64,000 nt of DNA, taken from Streptomyces sp. NBC_01476. Its GTDB lineage: Bacteria; Actinomycetota; Actinomycetes; Streptomycetales; Streptomycetaceae. Under the pieces are notes generated by a model that was given only the letters and a program-made list of their open reading frames with translations, did no database searches and was not told where the DNA came from. Positions 20,182 through 28,806 of this stretch are shown one piece after another. A program made the translations under genes and the position numbers. The stretch covers positions 2,493,501 through 2,557,500 of the forward strand of contig NZ_CP109446.1 of the NCBI RefSeq assembly GCF_036227265.1. The letters are read 5' to 3'. Every line of letters starts with the position of its first letter. The first letter of the stretch is position 1.

Positions 20182-20544
20182 CTACCGGCGCCGTGGGCCG
20201 AGCTTGGGGCGGTCGGGCCCGGGGGCGCCGAGGTCCGTGTCCCTGAGGGCCGGCCCGCCCGGGCCGAGGACACCCGCTTTGAGGGCCGCCTTGTGGAGGG
20301 AGCGCAGGGCCAGCATCAGGACACCGATGTCGTCCAGCAGTATCGGGTCGGGCAGCAGGTCGACCGGCGACACCAGATAGGCCAGGGACGCCCAGAACAT
20401 CAGCTTGTTGGAGAAGGGGATCTGTGACGCGGCCAGCAGGCGCCGCGCGCGGAAGAGCCTGACGGCCAGTCGGATCGCCACGACGAAGGTGACAACCACC
20501 ACCATCCCGGCGACCGACAGCCCCACCACCCATGTCCTGTCCAC
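20182..20544 (-). CDS. DUF1232 (YkvA-like) membrane protein
   Basis: The ~120-residue protein has an N-terminal membrane helix (VVGLSVAGMVVVVTFVVAI), a basic cytosolic stretch and the DUF1232 signature LVSPVDLLPDPILLDDIGVL, then a Gly/Pro/Arg-rich tail. The family's function is not established. The GTG at 20544 is favoured because GAAGGG lies eight bases upstream; a GTG at 20553 would touch that site. It is convergent with the protease/inhibitor pair, ten bases from the inhibitor stop. Confidence 0.8.
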   Translation of the reverse strand: MDRTWVVGLSVAGMVVVVTFVVAIRLAVRLFRARRLLAASQIPFSNKLMFWASLAYLVSPVDLLPDPILLDDIGVLMLALRSLHKAALKAGVLGPGGPALRDTDLGAPGPDRPKLGPRRR

Positions 20545-20667
20545 GCCCGCCACCCTTCGGAAGAGTCCCGGTCAGTCTCCTCCTCCGCCCCCTTTCCCCT
20601 GGCCGTTGTGCGGTGAACACGCCCGGGAATGAGGGATCTGCCGCTCTCCCCCACCCCCGAAAGGCCG

Positions 20668-22122
20668 TCAGTGGGTGGCTGATTGTTCCGGGGTCGGGGT
20701 GGGGGACGGCGGGTGGGGGTCGGGGGAGTTCCGGGGGGTGCGGTGGAGGGTGGTGAGGACGAGGGTGCCGCCCAGGGCCGCGGCGAGGGCGGCGAAGAGG
20801 GAGATGCGGTCGATGCCGGCCGCGTACGCCGCGTGGATGGTGCCGCCGGCGGAGGTGACGTCGCGGAGGCGGGCGGTGAAGACCGCGCCGAACAGGGCGA
20901 TGCCCAGGGTCATGCCGAGCTGGCGGAAGGTGTTGATCGCCGCGCCCGCCATACCCGCCTGGCGTGGCGGCACCGCCTCGACCGCCGCGGAGACCATGAC
21001 GGGCGTGGCCAGGCCGACGCCCACGCCGGTCACGGCGAGGCCCGCGAAGAGGGACGTCTGGCCGGAGCCGGGGTGGACCGTCGCCCACAGCAGCAGGGAG
21101 CCCGCCGCGATGAGCAGCAGCCCGCCGCCGATCGGCACCCGCGGCGGGAAGCGGTGCATGTGCCGTCCCGCGACCGCCGCGGCCACGAACGCGGTGCCGG
21201 CCAGCGGCATGAGGGCGAGGCCGCCGCGGACCGGGCTGAGGTGGAGGATGTTCTGCAGCCAGAGGGAGACGAAGACCAGGCCGCTGAACGCGGCGAGCTG
21301 GTAGAGCAGCGCACCGGTGAGCAGGCCCGCGAAGGAGGGGCGCCGCAGCAGTGCCAGGTCGAGCATCGGGTGCGCGCTGCGGGCCTCGACCGCCACGAAG
21401 CCGACCGCGGCCAGCGCGGCGACGACGAAGGCGCCGACCGCCAGCCCGTCGCTCCAGCCGTGTTCACCGCCGCGGATCAGCGCGTACGTGACGGCCGCCG
21501 CGGCGAGGGTGAAGGTCACCGCGCCGGGGAGGTCCAGCCGGGCGCCCGTCCCGGCCGCCGTCCTGGCGGCGGAACCGACGGGCAGCGCCCGCAGCGAGAG
21601 CAGGATCGCGGCCAGCGCGATCGGCAGGTTCACCAGGAAGATGGCCTGCCAGCCGAACCCCTGGGTGAGCAGGCCGCCGACGATCGGTCCGGCCGCGGCG
21701 GCGGCGCCGTTGACCGCGCCCCAGACGCCGAAGGCGGTCCCCCGGTCCCGGCCGTGGTAGGTGGCCGAGACCAGCGCGGCCGAGGTGGCGAACATCGCCG
21801 CGCCGCCCACGCCCTGCACCGCCCGGGCGGTGATCAGCGCCGCCGCGTTCGGCGCCAGCGCGCACGCCAGCGAGGCCAGCGCGAAGACGCCGAGCCCGAG
21901 GACGTACAGCCGGCGGTGGCCGAAGAGGTCGGCCAGCGAGCCGGTCACCATCAGCAGCGCGGCGAGCGCGAGGGCGTAGATGTCGATGACCCACTGGAGG
22001 GAGGCGAAGGACGCGTCGAGGTCGTCCGCCATCCGGGGCAGCGCGACGTTCACGATCGTGACGTCGACCAGCAGGATGAAGGCGCCCAGGCAGATCGCCA
22101 CGAGGGGCAGCCATTTACGCAT
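20668..22122 (-). CDS. MFS drug efflux transporter, DHA2 family
   Basis: The 484-residue membrane protein starts MRKWLPLVAICLG with no long leader. It shows the LVDVTIVNVALPRM first-helix motif, GSLADLFGHRRLYV motif A and a 14-helix pattern, ending in a short Pro-rich tail. The ATG at 22122 has GGAG upstream. It is the third DHA2-type pump in the window and again lies back to back with a regulator gene, here an Lrp-type one at 22408. The substrate is unknown; the regulator suggests an amino acid or related metabolite, but that is speculative. Confidence 0.92.
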   Translation of the reverse strand: MRKWLPLVAICLGAFILLVDVTIVNVALPRMADDLDASFASLQWVIDIYALALAALLMVTGSLADLFGHRRLYVLGLGVFALASLACALAPNAAALITARAVQGVGGAAMFATSAALVSATYHGRDRGTAFGVWGAVNGAAAAAGPIVGGLLTQGFGWQAIFLVNLPIALAAILLSLRALPVGSAARTAAGTGARLDLPGAVTFTLAAAAVTYALIRGGEHGWSDGLAVGAFVVAALAAVGFVAVEARSAHPMLDLALLRRPSFAGLLTGALLYQLAAFSGLVFVSLWLQNILHLSPVRGGLALMPLAGTAFVAAAVAGRHMHRFPPRVPIGGGLLLIAAGSLLLWATVHPGSGQTSLFAGLAVTGVGVGLATPVMVSAAVEAVPPRQAGMAGAAINTFRQLGMTLGIALFGAVFTARLRDVTSAGGTIHAAYAAGIDRISLFAALAAALGGTLVLTTLHRTPRNSPDPHPPSPTPTPEQSATH

Positions 22123-22395
22123 GGCGTGGGACTCCGTTCCGTTTCATGAGGTGCGGCGATTCCGGGGTTGAGGGAGCGGGCGGGTTCCGGAGGCGGGGCA
22201 GGTTCCGGAGGCCGCCCGGATCGAGGACCGGCCCGTGGCCCCCGGACCGCAGAGCCCGGACTCCAGACCGTGGCCCCCGGAAGAGCCCGGGGCCAGGTCC
22301 GCGTCGGGCCCGCCCGCGCCCACGTCCCCACCCTCCGGTAACGCCCCGCCCCCACCACAGCCAGCGGCCCCCTCGCAGCGGAATCCGACATCTTC

Positions 22396-22401
22396 TATCC
22401 T
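22396..22401 (+). promoter_or_regulatory. -10 element for a leaderless Lrp-type gene
   Basis: TATCCT is followed by six bases and then the ATG at 22408, the spacing expected when transcription starts at the start codon. No ribosome-binding site is seen. The rest of the 285-base intergenic region contains two direct repeats: GGTTCCGGAGGC at 22183 and 22201, and CCGTGGCCCCCGGA at 22233 and 22268. Confidence 0.5.
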
Positions 22402-22407
22402 GGGCTG

Positions 22408-23439
22408 ATGGAATCCGACATGGGATGGGCCGCGCTGTCCGCACTCGACACGCTGGACCGGCGCATCGTGCAGGCGCTCCAGGTCGACGGGCGGGCGGCC
22501 TTCAGCCGGATCGGCGAGGTGCTGGGCGTCTCCGACCAGACGGTGGCCCGCCGCTTCGGCCGGATGCGTTCGGCGGGCTTCCTGCGGGTGCTCGGCCTGC
22601 TCGACCCCTTGCGGACCGGGCTGACGCCCTGGCTGGTCCGGGTGCGGTGCGCGCCGGACGCGGCTGCCTCGGTGGCCGAGGCGCTGGCCCGGCGTACCGA
22701 CACCCGCTGGGTGAGTCTGATCTCCGGCGGAACCGAGATCTCCTGCCTGGTGCAGGCCGCCGGGCCCGGCCACGACGACGCGCTGCTGCTGCAGAAGCTG
22801 CCGCGTACCCCGCGGGTGGTCCAGGTGACCGCGAACGCGATGCTGCACGTCTTCTTCGGGCAGGATCTGAGCCCGGTGAGCCGGGCCGGGCCGCTCACAC
22901 CGGCCGAGGTCGAGGCGCTCACCCCGCAGGACGCACCCGCGCGCCGGGTGGCGGAGGCCACCGAACCGTTGCCGTTCGGCCCCGGGGACCACCGGCTGCT
23001 GGAGCTGCTGGCCACCGACGGCCGGGCCTCAGCGGCCGAACTGGCCGCCGCCACCGGGTGGTCGCAGACGACCGTACGGCGCAGGCTCGCGGAACTGCGC
23101 TCCAGCGGGGCTCTCTACTACGACCTCGACTTCGACTTCGACGCGCTGGGCGGGGATTTGCGGGCCGGGCTCTGGCTGGAGGTCGAACCGGCCCGCCTCG
23201 CCGAGGTGGGCGCGGCGCTCGCCGGGCACCGCGAGGTCGCCTTCGCCTGCGCCACCACCGGCGCGGCCAACGTCTACGCCGCCATCACCTGTGACAACCC
23301 CGGCGCCCTCTACCGCTACCTCACCGGCCCGGTGGCCGCCCTCCCCGGCATCCGCCGCACCGAGACGGCTCCCGTGCACCGCATCCTCAAAGGCCCCGGC
23401 CCCTATCTGCCGCCGCCGCGGAAGACCGCCCGAGGCTGA
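22408..23439 (+). CDS. Lrp/AsnC-family regulator, double-length form
   Basis: The 343-residue protein contains two Lrp units in tandem. Unit 1 has TLDRRIVQALQVDGRAAFSRIGEVLGVSDQTVARRF and an alpha/beta ligand-type domain. Unit 2 starts near residue 190 with GDHRLLELLATDGRASAAELAAATGWSQTTVRRRL and a second sensing domain. Normal Lrp proteins are ~150 residues, but fused two-unit forms are known in actinobacteria. The start at 22408 has no ribosome site but a -10 hexamer at leaderless spacing; an ATG at 22420 is an alternative. It is divergent from the pump gene, its probable target. Confidence 0.9.
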   Translation: MESDMGWAALSALDTLDRRIVQALQVDGRAAFSRIGEVLGVSDQTVARRFGRMRSAGFLRVLGLLDPLRTGLTPWLVRVRCAPDAAASVAEALARRTDTRWVSLISGGTEISCLVQAAGPGHDDALLLQKLPRTPRVVQVTANAMLHVFFGQDLSPVSRAGPLTPAEVEALTPQDAPARRVAEATEPLPFGPGDHRLLELLATDGRASAAELAAATGWSQTTVRRRLAELRSSGALYYDLDFDFDALGGDLRAGLWLEVEPARLAEVGAALAGHREVAFACATTGAANVYAAITCDNPGALYRYLTGPVAALPGIRRTETAPVHRILKGPGPYLPPPRKTARG

Positions 23440-23452
23440 GGAGCGCGGGCTC

Positions 23453-24415
23453 TCAGAAGCCGAGCTTCCGCAGCTGCTTCGGGTCGCGCTGCCAGTCCTT
23501 CGCCACCTTCACATGCAGGTCGAGAAAGACCGGCGTCCCCAGCAGCGCCTCGATCTGGTGCCGGGACTTCGTCCCGACCTCCTTCAGGCGCGCGCCCTTC
23601 GGCCCGATGATGATCCCCTTCTGGCTCGGGCGCTCGATGTAGAGGTTGGCGTGGATGTCGAGCAGCGGCTTGCCGGCGGGACGCCCCTCGCGCGGGATCA
23701 TCTCCTCGACGACGACCGCGATGGAGTGCGGGAGTTCGTCACGGACCCCTTCCAGCGCGGCCTCGCGGATGAGCTCGGCGACCATGACCTGCTCGGGCTC
23801 GTCGGTGAGGTCGCCCTCGGCGTAGAGCTGGGGGCCTTCGGGGAGCAGCGGGATGAGCAGGTCGGCGAGCAGGCCCACCTGCTGGTCGCCGACCGCCGAG
23901 ACCGGCACGATCTCGGCCCACTCCAGGCCCAGGTCCTGGCCGAGCCGGTCGATCGCGATCAGCTGTCCGGCGAGCTGCTTGGAGTCGACGAGGTCGGTCT
24001 TGGTGACGATCGCCACCTTCGGGGTCTTCTTGATGCCGGCCAGTTCACGGGCGATGTACGTGTCGCCGGGGCCGAGCTTCTGGTCGGCGGGGATGCAGAA
24101 GCCGATCACATCGACCTCGGCCCAGGTGGTGCGGACCACGTCGTTGAGCCGCTCGCCGAGCAGGGTGCGGGGTTTGTGCAGGCCAGGGGTGTCGACGAGG
24201 ATCAGCTGCGCGTCGGGGCGGTGGACGATGCCGCGCACGCTGTGCCGGGTGGTCTGCGGCCGGTTGGAGGTGATCGCCACCTTCTGGCCGACGAGAGCGT
24301 TCGTGAGGGTGGACTTGCCGGCGTTGGGGCGGCCGACGAAACAGGCGAAACCGGACCGGTGCGGGGTGCCGGCGGCTGCAGCCGGGATGCCGGAAGAGGG
24401 GGTACGAGCGCTCAT
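23453..24415 (-). CDS. era: GTPase Era
   Basis: The 320-residue GTPase binds 16S rRNA near its 3' end and is needed for 30S subunit maturation. The G domain shows GRPNAGKST (G1), the TTRHSVRG region (G2), DTPGLHKPR (G3), TKTDLV (G4) and VSAVGDQQV (G5). The KH domain follows with IERPSQKGIIIGPKGARLKEVG. The ATG at 24415 has GGGGAG ten bases upstream. The stop is 14 bases from the convergent Lrp-type gene. Upstream genes of the same order (phoH, ybeY, corC, cytidine-deaminase-like) are the usual Gram-positive neighbourhood. Confidence 0.97.
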   Translation of the reverse strand: MSARTPSSGIPAAAAGTPHRSGFACFVGRPNAGKSTLTNALVGQKVAITSNRPQTTRHSVRGIVHRPDAQLILVDTPGLHKPRTLLGERLNDVVRTTWAEVDVIGFCIPADQKLGPGDTYIARELAGIKKTPKVAIVTKTDLVDSKQLAGQLIAIDRLGQDLGLEWAEIVPVSAVGDQQVGLLADLLIPLLPEGPQLYAEGDLTDEPEQVMVAELIREAALEGVRDELPHSIAVVVEEMIPREGRPAGKPLLDIHANLYIERPSQKGIIIGPKGARLKEVGTKSRHQIEALLGTPVFLDLHVKVAKDWQRDPKQLRKLGF

Positions 24416-24569
24416 GCGGCCCATTCTCCCCGATCGGGGAGTCCCGCGGGGACGCGGGCGCCGGGGCGCACCGGCAGGCCGTACCGCCGGGCCGTACCGC
24501 CGGCCTACCGGGAGCGGAGCGCTTTTCCCCGCCCCCACGGGACCCGTGGCACGCGGCTGCTCACGGAGG

Positions 24570-24935
24570 TCAGGAACCCGTGGGAAAGGTGGCGCGGTGC
24601 TCGCCGTCCGGGCCCGCGAGGATCACCGGGGTGCCGGGACCGCCGAGGTCCCCCACCACGGCCAGGTCGGAGGCCGCCGGGCGGTCGGCCGCGCTGACCA
24701 GCGCCGCCGCCTCCAGGGACCTCGCCCCGCTGGCCACCGCCATGGCGACGGCGGTCTGCAGCGCGGTGAGGGCGAGGGAGTCCAGGGCCACCGTGCCGGC
24801 CACGTACGTACGGCCGGTCTCGTCGCGTACGGCCGCGCCCTCGGGTACGGCGTTCCGGGCGCGGGCCGACCTGGCCAGCGTGATGAGCTTGCGGTCTTCG
24901 GGGTCGAGGGTGGCCTGCGGCTCTGATGCGCTCAT
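24570..24935 (-). CDS. Cytidine deaminase-like protein lacking zinc ligands
   Basis: The 121-residue protein aligns in length and context with the cytidine deaminase that precedes era in many bacteria. Segments such as LARSARARNAVPEGAAVRDETGRTYVAGTV match the N-terminal strands. However, the HAE/CAE and PCxxC zinc motifs are missing: the first is replaced by a SLALTALQTAVAMAV stretch, and no cysteine is present at all. It is therefore unlikely to deaminate cytidine, and the role is unknown. There is no ribosome site; a TATGAT -10 element seven bases upstream of the ATG suggests a leaderless transcript. Confidence 0.8.
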   Translation of the reverse strand: MSASEPQATLDPEDRKLITLARSARARNAVPEGAAVRDETGRTYVAGTVALDSLALTALQTAVAMAVASGARSLEAAALVSAADRPAASDLAVVGDLGGPGTPVILAGPDGEHRATFPTGS

Positions 24936-24942
24936 GGCGGTG

Positions 24943-24948
24943 ATCATA
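24943..24948 (-). promoter_or_regulatory. -10 element of the leaderless deaminase-like gene
   Basis: TATGAT on the minus strand, a near-consensus -10 hexamer, is separated from the ATG at 24935 by seven bases. Transcription would start at or next to the A of the ATG. Confidence 0.6.
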
Positions 24949-25094
24949 GGCGCGGGGCCCCGGCCGGCTTCGGCAAGGGGCCCGGCGCCCGGCCCCGCCG
25001 ACCGCCAGGACGCACTCGGCGTGACTGCGCATGCGCACAGCGCGACCCTCGCCTAGCCTGAGGTGAGCAGTGTCCGCGTAAGAGGTGATTCATC

Positions 25095-25289
25095 GTGCTT
25101 GTGCATATGCCCCTCGTCATCGCGCTGGCCGCGATCGGTTTCTTCCTCCACCGCAAGGGCTCACTCAAACCGACCCACGCGCTGGCCTGCGGCGCCTTCG
25201 GCTTCTATCTGGCCGACACCGGGCTGGCCGGCTCCATCGACTCGGCGAGTGCCAATCTGCTCGGCATGCTCGGCCAGTTGAGTTTCTGA
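25095..25289 (+). CDS. Small two-helix membrane protein
   Basis: The 64-residue product starts MLVHMPLVIALAAIGFFLHRKGSLKP. A first membrane helix is followed by a basic turn and a second hydrophobic stretch (ACGAFGFYLADTGLAGSI). The GTG at 25095 is preceded by AGAGGTGA at ideal spacing. It matches the kind of short hydrophobic proteins often seen as singletons in Streptomyces; no function is known. It sits alone on the plus strand inside the minus-strand phoH-era region. Confidence 0.75.
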   Translation: MLVHMPLVIALAAIGFFLHRKGSLKPTHALACGAFGFYLADTGLAGSIDSASANLLGMLGQLSF

Positions 25290-25312
25290 CGGGTCGTCAC
25301 ATTGCGCTCAGG

Positions 25313-25524
25313 TCACGACTCCGGGCGGTCGATCACCCGCAGCCAGTGGCCTTCCGGCTGGCGGCGGGCCACCTGGACGCGGCCCGCGGTGCCGTCCTTC
25401 GGCCTGGTCGAGGTCAGCGCGAGGTCGCCGCTGATCAGGGTGGGCAGCGGGTCCTCGACCTGGAAGACGGGCTGGGCGGCGAGCAGCCCGGCGTACAGCT
25501 CGCGCAGGGCGGCGGTGCCCCGCG
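25313..25524 (-). pseudogene. SnoaL/YybH-like (NTF2 fold) gene, 5' part missing
   Basis: The 3' end of the frame reads RGTAALRELYAGLLAAQPVF and later LISGDLALTSTRPKDG, then VARRQPEGHWLRVIDRP. This is the second half of a nuclear-transport-factor-2-fold protein of the YybH/SnoaL-like type. The upstream sequence (about 25525-25760) instead consists of palindromic intergenic repeat sequence, and the N-terminal half cannot be found in any frame. An open frame continues through the repeat to 25759, but that part is not protein-like. Probably non-functional. Confidence 0.65.
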
Positions 25525-25751
25525 AAGGGCGGAGTTCCTCCCCCAGCGCCCCTGGTGGGCACCGCATACCCCTCCGCGGAATGCCCGTGCCCCGAAGGGG
25601 CGCGAGGAACTGCGCGAGCAACCCACCACCGGCCGGTGATCCGGAAACGACAGCGACTGCCCCTTCGGGCCGGTGACGACGCCCAGCCCGTCGACGGCCG
25701 GCCGCGCAGTTCCTCCCCCAGACTTCGTCCGGGGGTACCCCCAGCGCCCCT
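25525..25751. repeat. Palindromic GTTCC-type Streptomyces intergenic repeat cluster
   Basis: Motifs of the type AGGGGCGCGAGGAACTGCGCG (25596-25616) and its inverse CGCGCAGTTCC...AGCGCCCCT (25703-25751) face each other and bound a ~156-bp element. A further inverse copy lies at about 25532-25552. The right arm carries a CCCCCAGACTTCGTCCGGGGG-like inner hairpin (25715-25736). Such GGGGCGC/GGAACTGCGCG sequences recur between genes across Streptomyces chromosomes. There is no coding capacity, so if mobile it would be a small non-autonomous element. Confidence 0.7.
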
Positions 25752-25790
25752 AAAAGCAACCGCCGCCCGCAAGGGCACCCGCCCGGGGGG

Positions 25791-27086
25791 TCAGGACGGG
25801 GCCGGCGGGGGGGCCGGGGTGACCGGTTCGACCAGGACCGTTCCGATCCGGTTCCGCCGCCCCGCCTGCGTCTCCGCGGTGAGCCGCAGCGCCATCGCCA
25901 CCCCGGTGCCGTCCTCCGGCAGCGGCACCACCGCCGTCGCCCCGGGAATCGGCACGCGCCCGAGCGACTTGGCCAGCAGACCGCCGACCGTCTCGACGTC
26001 GTCGTCGTCGAGCAGCACCCCGTACAGCTCCCCGAGGTCCCCGATGTCGAGGCGGGCCGTCACCCGGTAGCGGTGGTCGCCCAACTCCTCCACCGGCGGG
26101 GTCTCCCGGTCGTACTCGTCGGTGATCTCGCCGACGATCTCCTCCAGGATGTCCTCGATGGTGACGATCCCCGCGGTGCCCCCGTACTCGTCCACCACCA
26201 CCGCCACATGGTTCCGCTGCTGCTGCATCTCCCGCAGCAGATCCCCCGCGTTCTTGGTGTCGGGCACGAACGCCGCGGGCCTGATCAGCGAGGTGATCGG
26301 ATCGTTCTCCGCCTCGCGGTTGATGTGCACCCGGCGGGCCAGGTCCTTGAGGTAGACGAAGCCGACCACGTCGTCCTCGCTCTCCCCGGTGACCGGAATC
26401 CGGGAGAACCCGCTGCGCAGCGCCAGCGTCATCGCCTGACGGACCGTCTTGAACCGCTCGATCATGACCAGTTCGGGCCGCGGCACCATCACCTCGCGCA
26501 CGATGGTGTCGCCGAGTTCGAAGACCGAGTGCACCATCCGGCGTTCGTCGTCCTCGATCAGCGACTCCGACTCGGCCAGGTCCACCATCGCCCGCAGTTC
26601 GGCCTCACTGGCGAACGGCCCGCGTTTGAAGCCCTTTCCGGGGGTCAGTGCGTTGCCGAGGAGGATCAGCAGTCCGGGGACCGGGCCCATCACCCGGGCC
26701 AGCGGCAGCAGGACGTACGAGGCCGCGGTCGCGGTGTTCAGCGGGTGCTGGCGGCCGATGGTGCGCGGCGAGACGCCGACCGCCACGTACGACACCAGCA
26801 CCATCACGCCGATCGCCACGCTGAGGACTTCCCAGGTGGCGTCGAAGTGCCGGTCGCAGACGACCGTGATCAGTACGGCGGCGGCCGTCTCGCAGGCGAC
26901 CCGGACCAGCAGCGCCACATTGAGGTAGCGGGTCGGGTCGGAGGCGACGGCGAGCAGATTGGCGGCGCCGCGGCGCCCGGAGCGCAGCGCGTCCTCGGCG
27001 CGGAACCGGGAGACGCGGGCCAGGCCGGTCTCGGCGCACGCGGCGAGCCAGGCGACGATGACGAGCAGTACGGCGGAGACGATCAT
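25791..27086 (-). CDS. CNNM/CorC-HlyC-type membrane protein with CBS pair
   Basis: The 431-residue protein has an N-terminal DUF21 (CNNM) membrane domain with about four helices (starting [33 protein letters not shown]). Two CBS domains follow at ~200-330 ([14 protein letters not shown] and [28 protein letters not shown]), then a CorC/HlyC C-terminal domain. The family is linked to Mg2+/Co2+ export or homeostasis; the old name hemolysin is not meaningful. The ATG at 27086 lies 22 bases from the ybeY stop, so phoH-ybeY-corC form one transcription unit. Confidence 0.92.
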   Translation of the reverse strand: MIVSAVLLVIVAWLAACAETGLARVSRFRAEDALRSGRRGAANLLAVASDPTRYLNVALLVRVACETAAAVLITVVCDRHFDATWEVLSVAIGVMVLVSYVAVGVSPRTIGRQHPLNTATAASYVLLPLARVMGPVPGLLILLGNALTPGKGFKRGPFASEAELRAMVDLAESESLIEDDERRMVHSVFELGDTIVREVMVPRPELVMIERFKTVRQAMTLALRSGFSRIPVTGESEDDVVGFVYLKDLARRVHINREAENDPITSLIRPAAFVPDTKNAGDLLREMQQQRNHVAVVVDEYGGTAGIVTIEDILEEIVGEITDEYDRETPPVEELGDHRYRVTARLDIGDLGELYGVLLDDDDVETVGGLLAKSLGRVPIPGATAVVPLPEDGTGVAMALRLTAETQAGRRNRIGTVLVEPVTPAPPPAPS

Positions 27087-27107
27087 GGCGTCGGCAGACC
27101 GTCGCCG

Positions 27108-27602
27108 TCAGTGGGTGGTGGGGGCGGGTGACTCGCCCTCGATACCGTGCTCGGCCCGCCAGTCGTCCAGGATCGCCTTCTGCAGGCCGAACATCTCGGC
27201 CTTCTCGTCCGCCTCCCCGTGGTCGTAACCGAGCAGGTGGAGGACGCCGTGGACGGTGAGCAACTGCAGTTCCTCGTCCATGGAGTGCTTGGTCGGCGCC
27301 TCCTCCCCCTGCTTCTTGGCGACCTCCGGGCAGAGCACGATGTCGCCGAGCAGGCCCTGCGCGGGCTCCTCGTCCTCCTTGCCGGGACGCAGCTCGTCCA
27401 TCGGGAAGGACATCACGTCGGTGGGCCCCGGGAGGTCCATCCACTGCAGGTGCAGCTGCTCCATCGCGGCGGCGTCCACGACGATCACCGACAGTTCGGA
27501 GAGCGGATGGATGCGCATGCGCTGGAGGGCGTAGCGGGCGATGTCGAGGACCGCCTGCTCGTTGATCTCCCAGCCGGACTCGTTGTTGACGTCGATCGCC
27601 AT
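27108..27602 (-). CDS. ybeY: Endoribonuclease YbeY (rRNA maturation factor)
   Basis: The 164-residue zinc metalloprotein processes the 16S rRNA 3' end and takes part in ribosome quality control. The signature [11 protein letters not shown] (H-x3-H-x4-G-x-DH) is intact near residues 118-128, and the upstream [10 protein letters not shown] segment is typical. An acidic insert, GKEDEEPAQ, lies between them. The ATG at 27602 is 15 bases from the phoH stop, indicating co-transcription and probable coupling with phoH. Confidence 0.96.
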   Translation of the reverse strand: MAIDVNNESGWEINEQAVLDIARYALQRMRIHPLSELSVIVVDAAAMEQLHLQWMDLPGPTDVMSFPMDELRPGKEDEEPAQGLLGDIVLCPEVAKKQGEEAPTKHSMDEELQLLTVHGVLHLLGYDHGEADEKAEMFGLQKAILDDWRAEHGIEGESPAPTTH

Positions 27603-27616
27603 GATGCTGAAGCCGG

Positions 27617-28678
27617 TTACTTTCTCTTGGGCCTGGAGCCGTTGCGGCCGCCGCCGGCCGCGTTCTCCTCGTCGGCCTGCGCGTTGTCGTACGCCTCGTA
27701 AGCGTCCACGATGCGTCCGACCAGCTTATGGCGGACCACGTCGGTGCTGGTGAGCCGGGAGAAGTGCACGTCCTCCACGTCGGAGAGGATCTCCTGGACC
27801 TGCCGCAGCCCGCTCTTGGTGCCGCCCGGCAGGTCGACCTGGGTGACGTCACCGGTGATGACGATCTTGGAGTCGAAGCCGAGCCGGGTCAGGAACATCT
27901 TCATCTGCTCGGCGCTGGTGTTCTGCGCCTCGTCCAGGATGATGAACGCGTCATTGAGGGTACGGCCGCGCATGTACGCCAGCGGGGCGACCTCGATGGT
28001 GCCGGCCGCCATCAGCCGGGGGATCGAGTCCGGGTCCAGCATGTCGTGCAGGGCGTCGTAGAGCGGGCGCAGATACGGGTCGATCTTCTCGTACAGGGTG
28101 CCGGGCAGGAAGCCGAGACGTTCGCCGGCCTCGACCGCGGGGCGGGTGAGGATGATCCGGTTGACCTGCTTGGCCTGCAGGGCCTGGACCGCCTTGGCCA
28201 TCGCCAGGTAGGTCTTGCCGGTGCCGGCCGGGCCGATGCCGAAGACGATGGTGTGCTTGTCGATGGCGTCGACGTACCGCTTCTGGTTGAGCGTCTTGGG
28301 CCGGATGGTGCGCCCGCGGCTGGAGACGATGTTCTGGGTGAGCACCTGGGCGGGGGTCTCGGCCCCGTCGGCGTCCGCCCGCAGCATGGCGATGGACCGC
28401 TCGACCGCGTCCTCCGTCATGGGCTGGCCGGTGCGCAGCACCAGCATCATCTCGTCGAAGAGCCGCTGGATCAGGGCGACGTCGTCGGCCGCGCCGGTCG
28501 CGCTGATCTCGTTGCCCCGGACGTGGATGTCGACCGCCGGGAAGGCGTGCTCGATGACGCGCAGGAGAGCGTCTCCAGAGCCCAGGACGGTCACCATGGG
28601 GTGCTTGGCCGGTACGACGAAGTGGGCGCGCGCCTGCTGGGGCGGCTGCGGCTGCTGCTTTGTCGGTGTCTGAGTCAT
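27617..28678 (-). CDS. phoH: PhoH-family ATPase (PhoH-like, with KH-like N-terminus)
   Basis: The 353-residue cytosolic P-loop ATPase has the usual N-terminal ~110-residue domain. Walker A is GPAGTGKT, Walker B is FIILDEAQN, and [20 protein letters not shown] follows. The C-terminus is basic and Gly/Asn-rich. PhoH proteins are linked to RNA metabolism, and adjacency to ybeY supports a role in rRNA processing. The ATG at 28678 heads the phoH-ybeY-corC unit; the 128 bases upstream show no other gene. Confidence 0.94.
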   Translation of the reverse strand: MTQTPTKQQPQPPQQARAHFVVPAKHPMVTVLGSGDALLRVIEHAFPAVDIHVRGNEISATGAADDVALIQRLFDEMMLVLRTGQPMTEDAVERSIAMLRADADGAETPAQVLTQNIVSSRGRTIRPKTLNQKRYVDAIDKHTIVFGIGPAGTGKTYLAMAKAVQALQAKQVNRIILTRPAVEAGERLGFLPGTLYEKIDPYLRPLYDALHDMLDPDSIPRLMAAGTIEVAPLAYMRGRTLNDAFIILDEAQNTSAEQMKMFLTRLGFDSKIVITGDVTQVDLPGGTKSGLRQVQEILSDVEDVHFSRLTSTDVVRHKLVGRIVDAYEAYDNAQADEENAAGGGRNGSRPKRK

Positions 28679-28806
28679 GGGCCGGCGCTAGGGCCTGCTC
28701 ATCCCGCTTTCTGCTGATCGATGGGCCCGGAAGGCTCCGGGGTTCCAAGGGTACGGCTTGGCGCCGGGCCTGCCACGGGAAATTACCCGCGGACCGGGCC
28801 GCGGTG

